In this document: one piece after another, positions 1-8,680 of the stretch
Position numbering within the stretch: position 1 is the stretch's first letter
Layout of the letters: each line of letters begins with the position of its first letter
NCBI RefSeq assembly: GCF_003032475.1
Contig: NZ_CP028369.1
Location: 9,114,001-9,178,000, forward strand
Direction of reading: 5' to 3'
Source: Streptomyces sp. P3
GTDB lineage: Bacteria; Actinomycetota; Actinomycetes; Streptomycetales; Streptomycetaceae
DNA length: 64,000 nucleotides
Translations under genes and position numbers: made by a program
Notes under the pieces: generated by a model
What the model saw: the letters and a program-made list of their open reading frames with translations, nothing else
Told to the model about the DNA's origin: nothing
Database searches by the model: none

Positions 1-1430
1 CCGCGCCCCCGGCCGGCGAGGCCGCGGCGGGCGGCGACGGCAGCACCGTCCTCGACGGCAGCGACGACGGGGTGTACATCATGTTCACCTCCGGCTCCAC
101 GGGCCGCCCCAAGGGCGTGCTGATGGGCAACGGTCCGCTGGTGAACCTCACCGCCTGGCAGCTCGACGCGCTGGACATGGACGAGCGCACCCGCTTCCTC
201 CAGTACGCCCCCCTGGGCTTCGACGTCTCCTTCCAGGAGATCGTGCCCACCCTCGTGGCCGGCGGGACCCTGGTCTCGCGCGAGCCGGCCGACCGCAGGG
301 ACCTGCCCGCGGTGCTGGCCCGGGTCAGCGCGCTGCGGATCTCCCACGTCTACCTCCCCGTCGCCGCCCTGCGCCCCTTCACCCGGGCCGCCCAGGACGC
401 CGGGGACGACCTGCCGGAGCTGCGCCACCTGTGCGTCTCCGGGGAGCAGCTGCTCCTCGACGACGGCATCCGGCGCTTCCTCGCCGACCGGCCGCACATC
501 AGCCTGGTCAACCTCTACGGCCCCACCGAGACGCACGCCGTCACCACACACCGGCTCACCGGGGCCGGGCCGTTGCCGAACCACGTCCCGATCGGCCGCC
601 CGATCACCCACACGACCGCCCACGTGGTGGACGCCACCGGCCACCTCGCCCCCCTCGGCGTGCCGGGCGAGCTGCACCTGGGCGGCGCCTGCCCCGCGCA
701 CGGGTACGTCGGCGACCCCGAGCGCACCGCGGAACGCTTCCTGCCCGACCCGCGCGGCGGCCGGGACGACGCCCGCATGTACCGCACCGGCGACCAGGTG
801 CTCCGCGACGAGCAGGGCACGCTGCTCTTCCTGGGCCGCGACGACGACCAGGTCAAGATCCGCGGCTACCGGGTGGAACTCGGCGAACTGGAGACCGCGG
901 CCGCCGCCCACGCCGACGTGCGCCTCGCGGTGGCCGCCGTCCTGGGGGAGGGGGCCGACCGGCAGCTGGCGCTGTTCTTCGTGCCGGAGGACGGCCGCTC
1001 GCCGCTCCCCGACGACGTGCGGCGCCGGGTGACCGGCGCGGTCCCGGGGTACATGGCGCCCTCGCGGGTGTTCGAGGTCGCTTCCGTGCCCGTCACCCGC
1101 AACGGCAAGGTGGACCGCCCCGCCCTGCTGAAGGAGGCGGAAAAGGCCGTCCGCGAGGAGGCCGCGTCCGGCGGCGGGGCCGTCACCACGGCGCAGGACC
1201 CGCTCGAAGCGTGGCTCCAGCACCTGTGGCAGGAGCTGCTCGGGCGCGCCGACGTCCCCGTCGACCGCTCGCTCCTCGACTACGGGGCCCACTCGCTCAA
1301 CGTGATGACCGCGCGCGCCGCGATCGAGGAACGCCACGGCGTGCAGATCCCGGTCCTCGACTTCTTCCTCGACCCGACCATCCGTGCCCAGGCCGGCTGG
1401 ATCACCCGCTCCCGGGACGGTGCGCGATGA
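1..1430 (+). CDS. NRPS adenylation-PCP protein (5' end outside window)
   Basis: Activates an amino acid as an aminoacyl-AMP and loads it on its own carrier domain. The reading frame is open from the first base, so the gene begins upstream. Visible A-domain core motifs are FTSGSTGRPKG (A3), NLYGPTETH (A5), YRTGDQV (A7), KIRGYRVELGELE (A8) and NGKVDR (A10). A PCP follows with the phosphopantetheine serine in GAHSLN. The A4 region reads FDVSFQEI, giving Asp235, Val236 and Gln239 by PheA numbering. That combination occurs in proline-type codes, but the rest of the code cannot be read safely, so the substrate is open. There is no condensation domain in the visible part. The stop overlaps the next start (ATGA), so this is the first visible gene of a coupled operon. 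Confidence 0.93.
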   Translation, partial: APPAGEAAAGGDGSTVLDGSDDGVYIMFTSGSTGRPKGVLMGNGPLVNLTAWQLDALDMDERTRFLQYAPLGFDVSFQEIVPTLVAGGTLVSREPADRRDLPAVLARVSALRISHVYLPVAALRPFTRAAQDAGDDLPELRHLCVSGEQLLLDDGIRRFLADRPHISLVNLYGPTETHAVTTHRLTGAGPLPNHVPIGRPITHTTAHVVDATGHLAPLGVPGELHLGGACPAHGYVGDPERTAERFLPDPRGGRDDARMYRTGDQVLRDEQGTLLFLGRDDDQVKIRGYRVELGELETAAAAHADVRLAVAAVLGEGADRQLALFFVPEDGRSPLPDDVRRRVTGAVPGYMAPSRVFEVASVPVTRNGKVDRPALLKEAEKAVREEAASGGGAVTTAQDPLEAWLQHLWQELLGRADVPVDRSLLDYGAHSLNVMTARAAIEERHGVQIPVLDFFLDPTIRAQAGWITRSRDGAR

Positions 1431-2158
1431 CCGCCCCCGCCTCCGACACGCGCCTGCTGGTCCTGCTCGCGCAGCGGCCGGGTCCGCTGGACAGCCTGCT
1501 GATCCACCCGGCGGGCGGCGGGCTCGCCCAGTACCTCGGCGTCGCGAGCCGGCTCGCCCGGCACGGCAGCGTGCACGGCATCCGCGCCGACGGCCTGCTG
1601 GCCGGTGAGGAACCCGACGACAGCGTCCCGGAGATGACCCGCAGGTACCTCGGCCTGGTGACGGGGCTGCCGCGCCGGCCGAACCTGCTGATCGGCTGGT
1701 CGCTCGGCGGCGTGATCGCCTGGGAGCTGGCGGCCCGGCTCGCCGAGGACGGGCCGGCGCCCGCCGTCGTCCTCATCGACAGCTTCCCCGAGCGGGAGAG
1801 CACCGGCGACACCGTACGGGCCGACCTGCTGTCCGCCGTGGAACGGTCCGTCGCCACCCTGGGCGGCGGCCGGGACTCCGACCGGGCGCGGGCCACCGCG
1901 CTGGCGCACATCCGGGCCAGCGCCGCCCACCGCACCGAGGTCCGGGGCGCCGGGCCCGCCCTGCTGGTCGCCTGCGAGAGCGAGCACCGCGCCCGGCAGA
2001 TCGACCGCTGGCGGAGCCTGGCCGACCGGCTGGCCGTACGGCACCTCGACTGCGGGCACTTCGAGGTCTTCGACCCCGCTCACCAGGCCGCTCTGCTCGG
2101 ACACCTGGACGAGTTCCTCTCCCGGACGACCTCCGCGGCACAGGAGTACGCGCGATGA
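1427..2158 (+). CDS. Type II thioesterase (alpha/beta hydrolase)
   Basis: Probably releases or edits acyl or aminoacyl groups bound to carrier proteins. The 243-aa protein has the nucleophile elbow GWSLGG, an acid in LIDSFP and the catalytic His in GHFEVF near the C-terminus, as in NRPS/PKS thioesterases. The start ATG at 1427 overlaps the A-PCP stop by 4 nt. The frame is open further upstream, but that stretch is an Arg/Pro-rich shadow of the A domain. Its stop overlaps the following SDR start, again as ATGA. Whether it is an editing or a product-releasing TE cannot be told from sequence; the free-standing form favours editing. Confidence 0.88.
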   Translation: MTAPASDTRLLVLLAQRPGPLDSLLIHPAGGGLAQYLGVASRLARHGSVHGIRADGLLAGEEPDDSVPEMTRRYLGLVTGLPRRPNLLIGWSLGGVIAWELAARLAEDGPAPAVVLIDSFPERESTGDTVRADLLSAVERSVATLGGGRDSDRARATALAHIRASAAHRTEVRGAGPALLVACESEHRARQIDRWRSLADRLAVRHLDCGHFEVFDPAHQAALLGHLDEFLSRTTSAAQEYAR

Positions 2159-2895
2159 CCGAATCCCGTCCGCTCGCCGTCGTCACCGGCGGCACCCGCG
2201 GCATCGGACTGGCCATGTCTCAGCGCCTGGTGCGCCTGGGGTACCGCACCGTCGCCCTGTACCGGGCCGACGAGGAGGCCGCCCTGCGGGCCGCCGGCGA
2301 GCACGGCCTGATCGCCGTGCGGGCCGACGTCGCCGACAGCCACGCGGTACGCGCGGCCGCCCGGCACGTCCTCGCCGAGCACGGCACGCCGCGGGTGCTG
2401 GTGAACAACGCCGGCGTCAACATCGACCGCCCGTTCCTCGACCTCACCGCATCCGACTGGCAGCGCGTCCTGGACACCAACCTGTCCGGACCCTTCCACC
2501 TCACCCAGGCGTTCGCCCCGGCCATGCTGGCCGCGGGGGGCGGCACCGTCGTCAACGTCGGCGCCACCACGGGCATCCGCCCCCGGCTCAACGGCGTCAA
2601 CTACGCGGCAGCCAAGGCGGGGCTGCTCCAGCTCACCAAGTGCCTGGCCCTGGAGCTGGCACCCGCCGTCCGGGTCAACTGCCTGATCCCCGGAATGACC
2701 GGGACCGAGGAGCTCGTCACCCGGTTCCGGCTGAACGAACCCCGGCACCGTGCCGCCGTCCTGTCCGAGATCCCGCAACGTCGCATCGGCTCCCCCGACG
2801 ACATCGCCGACGCCCTGGAGTACCTCGTGGGCCCGCTCAGCGGCTATGTCACCGGCCAGAAGCTGATCGTCGACGGCGGCCAGTTCATGTGGTAG
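2155..2895 (+). CDS. Short-chain dehydrogenase/reductase (FabG-like)
   Basis: NAD(P)-dependent reductase or dehydrogenase of the classical SDR family, 246 aa. The cofactor motif is TGGTRGIG, NNAG is present, and the catalytic Tyr/Lys are in NYAAAK; the C-terminus GQKLIVDGGQFMW is FabG-like. At the position of the catalytic serine, 13 residues before the Tyr, I read Ala with Thr next to it (VGATTG). The Ser-Tyr-Lys triad may therefore be altered. It lies between a thioesterase and a ProA-like reductase in an ACP-rich operon, so an ACP- or CoA-bound beta-keto or hydroxy substrate is a reasonable guess. Confidence 0.88.
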   Translation: MTESRPLAVVTGGTRGIGLAMSQRLVRLGYRTVALYRADEEAALRAAGEHGLIAVRADVADSHAVRAAARHVLAEHGTPRVLVNNAGVNIDRPFLDLTASDWQRVLDTNLSGPFHLTQAFAPAMLAAGGGTVVNVGATTGIRPRLNGVNYAAAKAGLLQLTKCLALELAPAVRVNCLIPGMTGTEELVTRFRLNEPRHRAAVLSEIPQRRIGSPDDIADALEYLVGPLSGYVTGQKLIVDGGQFMW

Positions 2896-2901
2896 GAGAT
2901 C

Positions 2902-4191
2902 ATGACCGACGCACTGCTCACATCCGCCCGCGCCGCCCTGGCGGCCGCGCCGCCGACCGGCGACCCGGCGTACGCGCGCTACTGCCGTGAACTCGCCGAC
3001 CGCCTGGCCGACCACTGGCCGGCCGTCCTGAAGGCCAACGCGCAGGACGTGGCCCTCGCCGCGGAGCGGGGCCTGTCCCCCGTCCTGCTCGACCGGCTGC
3101 GCCTGACCGACGCCCACCTCGACGGGCTGCGGCAGCTGACCCGCGCTGTCCTGTCCGAACTGGCCGAGGTGACCGCCCCCGAGGCCGGGGTCCCCGTCGG
3201 CGACTGGGGGGTGCGGCTGCGGACGCCCAAGCCGCTCGGCGTGGTGTTCATGGTGTACGAGGCCCGGCCCACGGTCACCGTGGAGGGCGCCCTGCTGCCC
3301 GTCGCGGTCGGCAACGCCGTGCTGCTGCGCGGCGGCAAGGAGATCGCCCGCACCAACGAGGCGCTGTCCGTCGTGGCCCGTGAAGCCCTGGAGGCCGCGG
3401 GACTCCCGGCCCGGCTGGTCACCGTCCTCGACGATCCCGACCGGACGCAACTGCGCGCCCTGCTGAAGCGGCCCGACGCCGTCGACGTGCTGATCCCGCG
3501 GGGCAGTCCCTCGCTCATCGACTACTGCCGCAGCGCCTCCTCGATCCCGGTGATCGCCAGCGGCGGCGGCGTCAACCACGTCTACGTGCACCGCAGCGCC
3601 GACCTGGACCTCGCCGCCGAGGTCGCCCTGGACAGCAAGCTGCCGGAGCCGACCGCCTGCAACACCGCCGAGATGCTGCTCGTCGACGCCGAGGTCGCCG
3701 GTGACCTGGTGCGCGCGATCCTGCGCGCCGCCGAGCGCGACGACCGGCAGGTGGCCGTGCGGCTCGACCCGCGGGTGCCCCGGCCCGACGGGCGGGCCGG
3801 CGCCCGGCCCTGGCGGATCGAGGACCTGCGCGAGCACGACCTCGGCCGGGAGTTCCTGGACGCCACGATCGGCGTCCGCGCGGTCGACGGCCCGGACGAG
3901 GCGCTGGCCCACATCCGGCGGTACGGCTCCGGGCACACCGAGGGCGTGCTCGCCCGGGACGCCGGTGTGAGCGAGGAGTTCACCCGCCGGGTCGACGCCG
4001 CGGCGATCGTCGTCAACGGCTCGCTGCGGCTGCACGACGGCCCCACGCTCGGCCTCGGCTCCGAGATCTCCATCAGCACCGGCCGCATGCACGTGCGCGG
4101 CCCCGTCACCCTCGGCTCGCTCGTCACCCACAGCTGGGTCGTCGAGGCGCGCGGCACGCTGCGCAGCCCCCTGACCGCGTCCCGGCCCTGA
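2902..4191 (+). CDS. proA: ProA-like gamma-glutamyl phosphate reductase
   Basis: Family reaction: NADPH-dependent reduction of gamma-glutamyl phosphate to glutamate-5-semialdehyde. The 429-aa length is normal for ProA, and the catalytic cysteine is in the conserved TACNTAEMLLV segment. GGKEIARTNEAL and IPRGSPSLI are also family signatures. A GGAG-type ribosome site precedes the ATG. No ProB kinase is seen in the window, so the acyl phosphate must come from elsewhere, or the enzyme reduces another activated, perhaps carrier-bound, glutamyl or related acyl group. It is flanked by an SDR and an ACP, which argues for a cluster-specific role rather than housekeeping proline synthesis. Confidence 0.85.
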   Translation: MTDALLTSARAALAAAPPTGDPAYARYCRELADRLADHWPAVLKANAQDVALAAERGLSPVLLDRLRLTDAHLDGLRQLTRAVLSELAEVTAPEAGVPVGDWGVRLRTPKPLGVVFMVYEARPTVTVEGALLPVAVGNAVLLRGGKEIARTNEALSVVAREALEAAGLPARLVTVLDDPDRTQLRALLKRPDAVDVLIPRGSPSLIDYCRSASSIPVIASGGGVNHVYVHRSADLDLAAEVALDSKLPEPTACNTAEMLLVDAEVAGDLVRAILRAAERDDRQVAVRLDPRVPRPDGRAGARPWRIEDLREHDLGREFLDATIGVRAVDGPDEALAHIRRYGSGHTEGVLARDAGVSEEFTRRVDAAAIVVNGSLRLHDGPTLGLGSEISISTGRMHVRGPVTLGSLVTHSWVVEARGTLRSPLTASRP

Positions 4192-4274
4192 CCTCTCGGG
4201 CGTGCCGGGCCCTCCCCGGCCCTCCCGGCCTTCCCGGAGCCTTCCAGGCCTTCCCGACCCCTCACGGAGGAACC

Positions 4275-4553
4275 ATGATCACCGGACTGGACCGCGCCGC
4301 GGTCACCGAGTCCGTCAAGCGCGTGGTCATCGCCGAGTCCCGGCTGTCCCTGCGGCCTGCCGACATCGACGACCACGAGCCGCTCAACGGCGAGATCCTG
4401 CGCGTCAACTCCCTAGGTTTCGTGGGCATGCTGGTGCGCCTGGAGGACGAACTCGACATCGTCCTGCCCGACGACCTGTTCGTCGGGCGCAGCTTCCGGA
4501 CCGTCCACGACCTGATCGAGATCGTCCTGTCCGCGGCGGAGGCGTCCCGATGA
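4275..4553 (+). CDS. Free-standing acyl carrier protein (variant NSL motif)
   Basis: A 92-aa carrier protein of the four-helix ACP type. The phosphopantetheine site reads RVNSLGFVGML with Ser46; the usual DSL is NSL here. A helix-rich C-terminus follows (VHDLIEIVLSAAE). The start ATG is preceded by ACGGAGG about 7 nt upstream. The 83-nt gap before it is C-rich and holds no gene. The stop overlaps the next start. With ProA-like, TrpB-like and BtrK-like enzymes nearby, it may carry a glutamate- or serine-derived aminoacyl group, as BtrI does in butirosin synthesis. That is inference from context. Confidence 0.85.
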   Translation: MITGLDRAAVTESVKRVVIAESRLSLRPADIDDHEPLNGEILRVNSLGFVGMLVRLEDELDIVLPDDLFVGRSFRTVHDLIEIVLSAAEASR

Positions 4554-5917
4554 GCCCTGTCGAACTGCCCGCCCGCTGGCGCAGCGTCCTGCCGCACCTG
4601 GACGAGCGGCTGCCCGCGGACCGTACGCCCGAGACCGCGGGCGGCGGCACCGTGCAGGTCAACCTGCCGATGGCGCTGGTGCGCCAGAGCGTGCAGCTGA
4701 AGGAGCACTGGGAGATCCCGGCCGAGGTCGCCGACGCCTACCGGGCGTTCCGGCCCACGCCGCTGTGGCGGGCCCGGGGCTTCGAGCGAGCGGTCGGCGC
4801 GCGGGTGCCGATCTACGTGAAGTACGAGGGCGGCAACATCTCCGGCAGTCACAAGCTCAACACCGCCCTGGCGCAGGCCTATTACTACGCGCGGGCCGGT
4901 GTGCGCGAACTCGTCAGCGGCACCGGCGCCGGGCAGTGGGGCACCGCCCTGGCGGCCGCCTGCGCCATGTTCGGGATGAAGTGCACCGTCTTCATGGTCG
5001 GGGGCAGCCTGCGACGCAAGCCGTACCGGGGCACGCTGATGCGGACCCTCGGGGCCACCGTGCACGCGAGCCCCAGCCCGCTGACGGAGGTGGCCCGGCA
5101 GGCCGGGGGCGACGTCAACAGCCTGTCGCTGGCCATCGGCGAGGCGGTGGAGTACGCCGCCCGCACCGAGGGCGCGGCGTTCTGCATCGGCAGCGGGGAG
5201 ACCTACAGCATCCTGCACCAGTCGGTGATCGGTCTGGAGGCCGCCGACCAGCTCGCCGGCCTGGACGCGTCGGTCGACGCAGTGGTGGGCTGCGTGGGCG
5301 CGGGCTCCAACTTCGGCGGGATCGCGCTGCCGTTCTTCTCGGCCGCGGCCGCCGCGGGCGCCGAGCCGCCGCTGCTGGTGGCCGCCGAGTCCAGCACGAC
5401 GCCCAAGCTGACCCGCGGCACGTACGCCTACGACCGCACGGACGCCACCGGCACCGGGCCGATGGAGGCCATGTACACCATCGGCAGCTCCTACCCGATC
5501 CCCGACTCGCACTCGGCCGGGCTGCGCTTCCACGGCGCGGCGAAGGTGCTCTCGGCGATGCGCCACCGCGACCAGATCGCGGCCACCGCCGTCGGTCAGG
5601 TCGAGGCGCTCGACGCGGGCCGCCGTTTCACCCGCGGCGAGATGGTGCTGCCCGCTCCGGAGTCCGGTCACGCGCTGGCCGCGGCCGCGCGCCTCGCGGG
5701 CGCCGGAGCCGAGGGGAACAACGGCCTGTTGCGCGCCGAGAAGGGCGTGGTGGTGTGCGTCAGCGGCCACGGCTACCTCGATCTGGGGGCCTACCAGCAG
5801 TTCCTGGACGGCGAGCTGAGCGACGAGGCGCCCGACCCGCAGGCGCTGCGCCGCGCCGTGAGCGGTCTGGAGCCGGTGGAGCAGCTGGCGGGTGCGGGAG
5901 CCGTTCATGTCCGCTGA
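4550..5917 (+). CDS. TrpB2-like PLP enzyme with catalytic Glu replaced
   Basis: A 455-aa fold-type II PLP enzyme resembling the TrpB2 form of tryptophan synthase beta. The PLP lysine is K102 in SGSHKLN. The glycine-rich phosphate loop and the SPSPLTEVA and GCVGAGSNFGG stretches match the family. In TrpB/TrpB2 the next motif is TETGAGQWG, whose Glu assists indole attack; here it is SGTGAGQWG, so that Glu is Gly124. Tryptophan synthesis is therefore unlikely. A beta-replacement or elimination on serine or threonine with a different nucleophile is more plausible, and a short SerA in the same operon could supply serine. The gene is translationally coupled to the upstream ACP (ATGA) and overlaps the next gene by 11 nt. 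No TrpA partner is present. Confidence 0.82.
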   Translation: MSPVELPARWRSVLPHLDERLPADRTPETAGGGTVQVNLPMALVRQSVQLKEHWEIPAEVADAYRAFRPTPLWRARGFERAVGARVPIYVKYEGGNISGSHKLNTALAQAYYYARAGVRELVSGTGAGQWGTALAAACAMFGMKCTVFMVGGSLRRKPYRGTLMRTLGATVHASPSPLTEVARQAGGDVNSLSLAIGEAVEYAARTEGAAFCIGSGETYSILHQSVIGLEAADQLAGLDASVDAVVGCVGAGSNFGGIALPFFSAAAAAGAEPPLLVAAESSTTPKLTRGTYAYDRTDATGTGPMEAMYTIGSSYPIPDSHSAGLRFHGAAKVLSAMRHRDQIAATAVGQVEALDAGRRFTRGEMVLPAPESGHALAAAARLAGAGAEGNNGLLRAEKGVVVCVSGHGYLDLGAYQQFLDGELSDEAPDPQALRRAVSGLEPVEQLAGAGAVHVR

Positions 5918-7166
5918 CCTCGCCCCCGCCGCCGTGCCCGCCCCCGTCTCGGCGACCCTTCCCGCCTCCGCATCCCTCCCCGCGTGCGTGGAATGGCCGC
6001 TGTTCGACTGCGTCCAGGTCAACCTGGCGATCCTGGCCGAGCGCTGGCACGGCCCGGGAGCTCCGCTGGACCTGGGTGCCGTGCTGCGCTTCCGCCCGCT
6101 GCCGGGGCCGGACGGACTGCCCACGGTGGAACGTTCCGCCGCCGACCAGCTCGCCGAGGCCGCCCAGCGCCTCGGGCTCGCCGTCCTGGACGGCCGCACC
6201 ACCGCTCCGGGCGAGGCCGTCACCCCGGCCGAGGGCCGCTACGTGGTGGCCGACGCCTTCCACCTGCCGTGGGTGCCGTATGCCGGGCGGCGGCACATGG
6301 AGCACAGCTTCCTGCTGGAGCCGGCTGGCGACGCGGACGCCGTCGTGGTGGACGGCTACCACAACGAGACGCCCTGGGGCAGCGCCCGCCCGCTCCGCCG
6401 CCCGCTGAGCCGCGCCGAACTGGCCGCCGCCGTGCCCGGTCCGGCGCTGGTGGTCACCCTCGCCCCGGCCGGAGGTCCCCCCGCCCCGGCCGCGGCCGAA
6501 GTGGACCTGGCGGACGAGGAGACGGCCGCCCGGTACGTCGCCGCGTACGCGGAGCACCCCGACCGGCGCGCCGCCCTCGACCGGCTCACCCTGGAGACCT
6601 GGCTGCTGGCCCGCTCCCGCAGGCTGCACGCCCGCTTCCTGAGCTCGCGCGGCCTGCTCGCCGACGACAGCGCGGCCCTCGCGCACGTCGAGGCGTGGGA
6701 GTCGCTGGCCGAGAGCGTCTACCTCGGCTACCGGCGGGTGGAGCGCGGCCGGCCCGAGACCCGCGAGGTCTTCACGCGCCTGACGGAGCGACTCGGCCGG
6801 GACCGCGAGGCGTTCGGCCCCGCGACGGTCCCCGCGGCCGTGCCGCGTCCGGCCGACGCGACACCCGTGCCCGCCCCGCTGCGGGTCCGGGTCGCGGCCG
6901 CCGCGGGCGCCGTGCTCAAGGCCGACCCGGCGGCCCTGCTCGAGGGGCGGCCGCTGGCGGACGTCCCCGGCTTCACCTCGTTCAGGGTGGTGGAGATCGT
7001 CGAACGCCTCGAACGCGAGCTGTCCGTCGAGTTCGACGCCGACGACCTCGTCCCCGAGAACCTGCACCACGTCGACGGCATCTGCCGCATCGTGCTGCGC
7101 GCCCTGCCCGCCGGCACGGCGGCACCGCAGCCCGCCCGTCCCGTCGCACGCACCGGAGGGAACTGA
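5907..7166 (+). CDS. Papain/BtrH-like protein fused to an ACP domain
   Basis: A 419-aa two-domain protein. The N-terminal part (about 25-220) has C27 and C35 (the latter in FDCVQVNL), then a His in HMEHSFLLE and an Asp/His in VVDGYHN. This spacing resembles papain-fold C39/BtrH-type acyltransferases, where a Cys-His-Asp set moves an acyl group from an ACP; the match is by eye and moderate. A linker of about 100 residues follows. The C-terminal part (about 328-410) is an ACP with Ser358 in PGFTSFRVVEI. I chose ATG 5907, preceded by GGGAG; an in-frame GTG lies 15 nt upstream. A stand-alone homologue lies at 13245-14255. The fusion suggests a self-loaded aminoacyl transferase. Confidence 0.7.
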   Translation: MSADLAPAAVPAPVSATLPASASLPACVEWPLFDCVQVNLAILAERWHGPGAPLDLGAVLRFRPLPGPDGLPTVERSAADQLAEAAQRLGLAVLDGRTTAPGEAVTPAEGRYVVADAFHLPWVPYAGRRHMEHSFLLEPAGDADAVVVDGYHNETPWGSARPLRRPLSRAELAAAVPGPALVVTLAPAGGPPAPAAAEVDLADEETAARYVAAYAEHPDRRAALDRLTLETWLLARSRRLHARFLSSRGLLADDSAALAHVEAWESLAESVYLGYRRVERGRPETREVFTRLTERLGRDREAFGPATVPAAVPRPADATPVPAPLRVRVAAAAGAVLKADPAALLEGRPLADVPGFTSFRVVEIVERLERELSVEFDADDLVPENLHHVDGICRIVLRALPAGTAAPQPARPVARTGGN

Positions 7167-8680
7167 TGTCCGCCCACGCCGACCTGCTGCACGAACTGCT
7201 CGACCGGGCAGCCGCCCGGTGGCCCGAGCGGCCCGCCGTGACCAGCGGCGGCCACACCCTCAGCTACCGGGAACTCGACGCGGCCTCCCGGCGGCTGGCC
7301 GCCTGGCTGCACGCCTGCGGACTGCGGCGCGGCGACCGGCTCGTCATCTGCGCGCCGGGGTCCACCGCCCAGCCCGCGCTGGTGTACGCCGCCTCCAGGG
7401 CCGGAGTGGCCTTCTCACTGCTGCACGAGCAGGTCCACGGCATCCAGCTCGACCACGTCCTCGACGACTGCGAGCCCGCCCTGCTCGTCACCGACGCGCC
7501 GGACTCGCAGTCGGCCGCGCAGCGCCGCGGGGTGCGCACGGCCGACACGCGGGCGGTCGCCGCGGTGGCCTTCACCGGCTCGCCCGTGCCGCGGGACGCG
7601 CCGCCCGGCCCGCTCACGGTCGACCCCCTGTGCCTGATCTACACCTCCGGCACCACCTCGCTGCCCAAGGCCGTCGTCAGCACCCACCAGCAGGTGACGT
7701 TCGCCGCCACGGCCATCCAGTCGGTGCTGGAATACCGTGCGGGCGACGTCGTCTACAGCCCGCTGCCCCTGTCCTTCGACTACGGCCTCTACCAGCTGTT
7801 CCTGTCAGCGCAGGCCGGCGCCCACGTGGTGATCGGCCGGCCCGCCGAGGTCGGTCCGGCGCTGCTGGGCAACCTGGTGCGCACGGGCGCCACCGTGCTC
7901 GCCGCCGTCCCGTCCGTGGCCGACGCCCTGGCCCGGCTGCTGCGCCGGACCTCCCGGGAACGGCCGCCGCTGCGGCTGCTCACGAACACCGGCGCGGCGA
8001 TGCCGGCCGAGACGCTCGAGGCGCTGCGTTCGGCGCTACCGGGGCTGCGGGTGCAGCTGATGTTCGGTCTGACGGAGTGCAAGCGGGCCACGATCATGCC
8101 GCCCGACGCCGACCTGGAGCGGCCCGGCTCCAGCGGCCGCGCGCTGCCGGGCACCGAGGTGTTCGTCGTCGACGAGGAGGGCCGCCGCAGGCCTCCGGGC
8201 GAGGTCGGCGAGATCGTGGTGCGCGGTCCGAACGTCATGGCGGGGTACTGGCGCCGCCCGGAGCTCACCGCGCAGCGCTTCCACCGGGTGGAGGGCCTGC
8301 TGCCGCAACTGCACACCGGTGACTACGGGTGGGTGGACGAGGAGGGCTACCTGTACTTCGAGGGCCGGCGCGACGACATCTACAAGGAGAACGGTTTCCG
8401 CGTCAGCGCCACCGAGGTCGAGGCCGCCGCCCGCCGCGTCCCGGCCGTCGGCGCGGCCGCCGTCCTGCCGCCGCAGAGCCCGCGCCCCGCGGTGCTGTTC
8501 GCGGTCGGCGAGCTGTCGCCCGCCGAGGTGTTCCAGGGCCTGCGCGAGCAGATCGAGGAGTTCAAGATCCCCCGCCACTGCCTGGTCGTCGACGCGCTGC
8601 CGCTGACCGGCAACGGCAAGGTCGACCGCAAGGCGCTCGCCGCCCTGGCGCAGGAGGCGTCCCGTGTCCGCACCCGCTAG
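7166..8680 (+). CDS. AMP-forming acyl/aminoacyl-ACP ligase (ANL superfamily)
   Basis: A 504-aa adenylate-forming ligase that activates a carboxylate with ATP and passes it to CoA or a carrier protein. Motifs are IYTSGTTSLPKAV (P-loop), MFGLTECKR, TGDYG, the hinge GRRDDIYKENGFRVS and the C-terminal catalytic lysine in GNGKVDRKAL. It is the size of stand-alone ligases such as those loading BtrI/VinL-type ACPs, and lacks a carrier domain. GGAGGG precedes ATG 7166, which overlaps the previous stop. The next gene encodes a PLP decarboxylase and the one after that an ACP. This triplet matches ligase-decarboxylase-ACP sets that make amine-terminated starter or side-chain units. Substrate unknown. 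Confidence 0.88.
   Translation: MSAHADLLHELLDRAAARWPERPAVTSGGHTLSYRELDAASRRLAAWLHACGLRRGDRLVICAPGSTAQPALVYAASRAGVAFSLLHEQVHGIQLDHVLDDCEPALLVTDAPDSQSAAQRRGVRTADTRAVAAVAFTGSPVPRDAPPGPLTVDPLCLIYTSGTTSLPKAVVSTHQQVTFAATAIQSVLEYRAGDVVYSPLPLSFDYGLYQLFLSAQAGAHVVIGRPAEVGPALLGNLVRTGATVLAAVPSVADALARLLRRTSRERPPLRLLTNTGAAMPAETLEALRSALPGLRVQLMFGLTECKRATIMPPDADLERPGSSGRALPGTEVFVVDEEGRRRPPGEVGEIVVRGPNVMAGYWRRPELTAQRFHRVEGLLPQLHTGDYGWVDEEGYLYFEGRRDDIYKENGFRVSATEVEAAARRVPAVGAAAVLPPQSPRPAVLFAVGELSPAEVFQGLREQIEEFKIPRHCLVVDALPLTGNGKVDRKALAALAQEASRVRTR

Noticed and set aside
2080..4131. 683-codon minus-strand frame
   Set aside because: Antisense to the SDR and proA genes, with no domain signature.
5984..7165. Arg/Pro-rich frame running into the ligase gene
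   Set aside because: Only the part from ATG 7166, which has a ribosome site and ligase motifs, is coding; the upstream part is a shadow of the BtrH-like-ACP gene.
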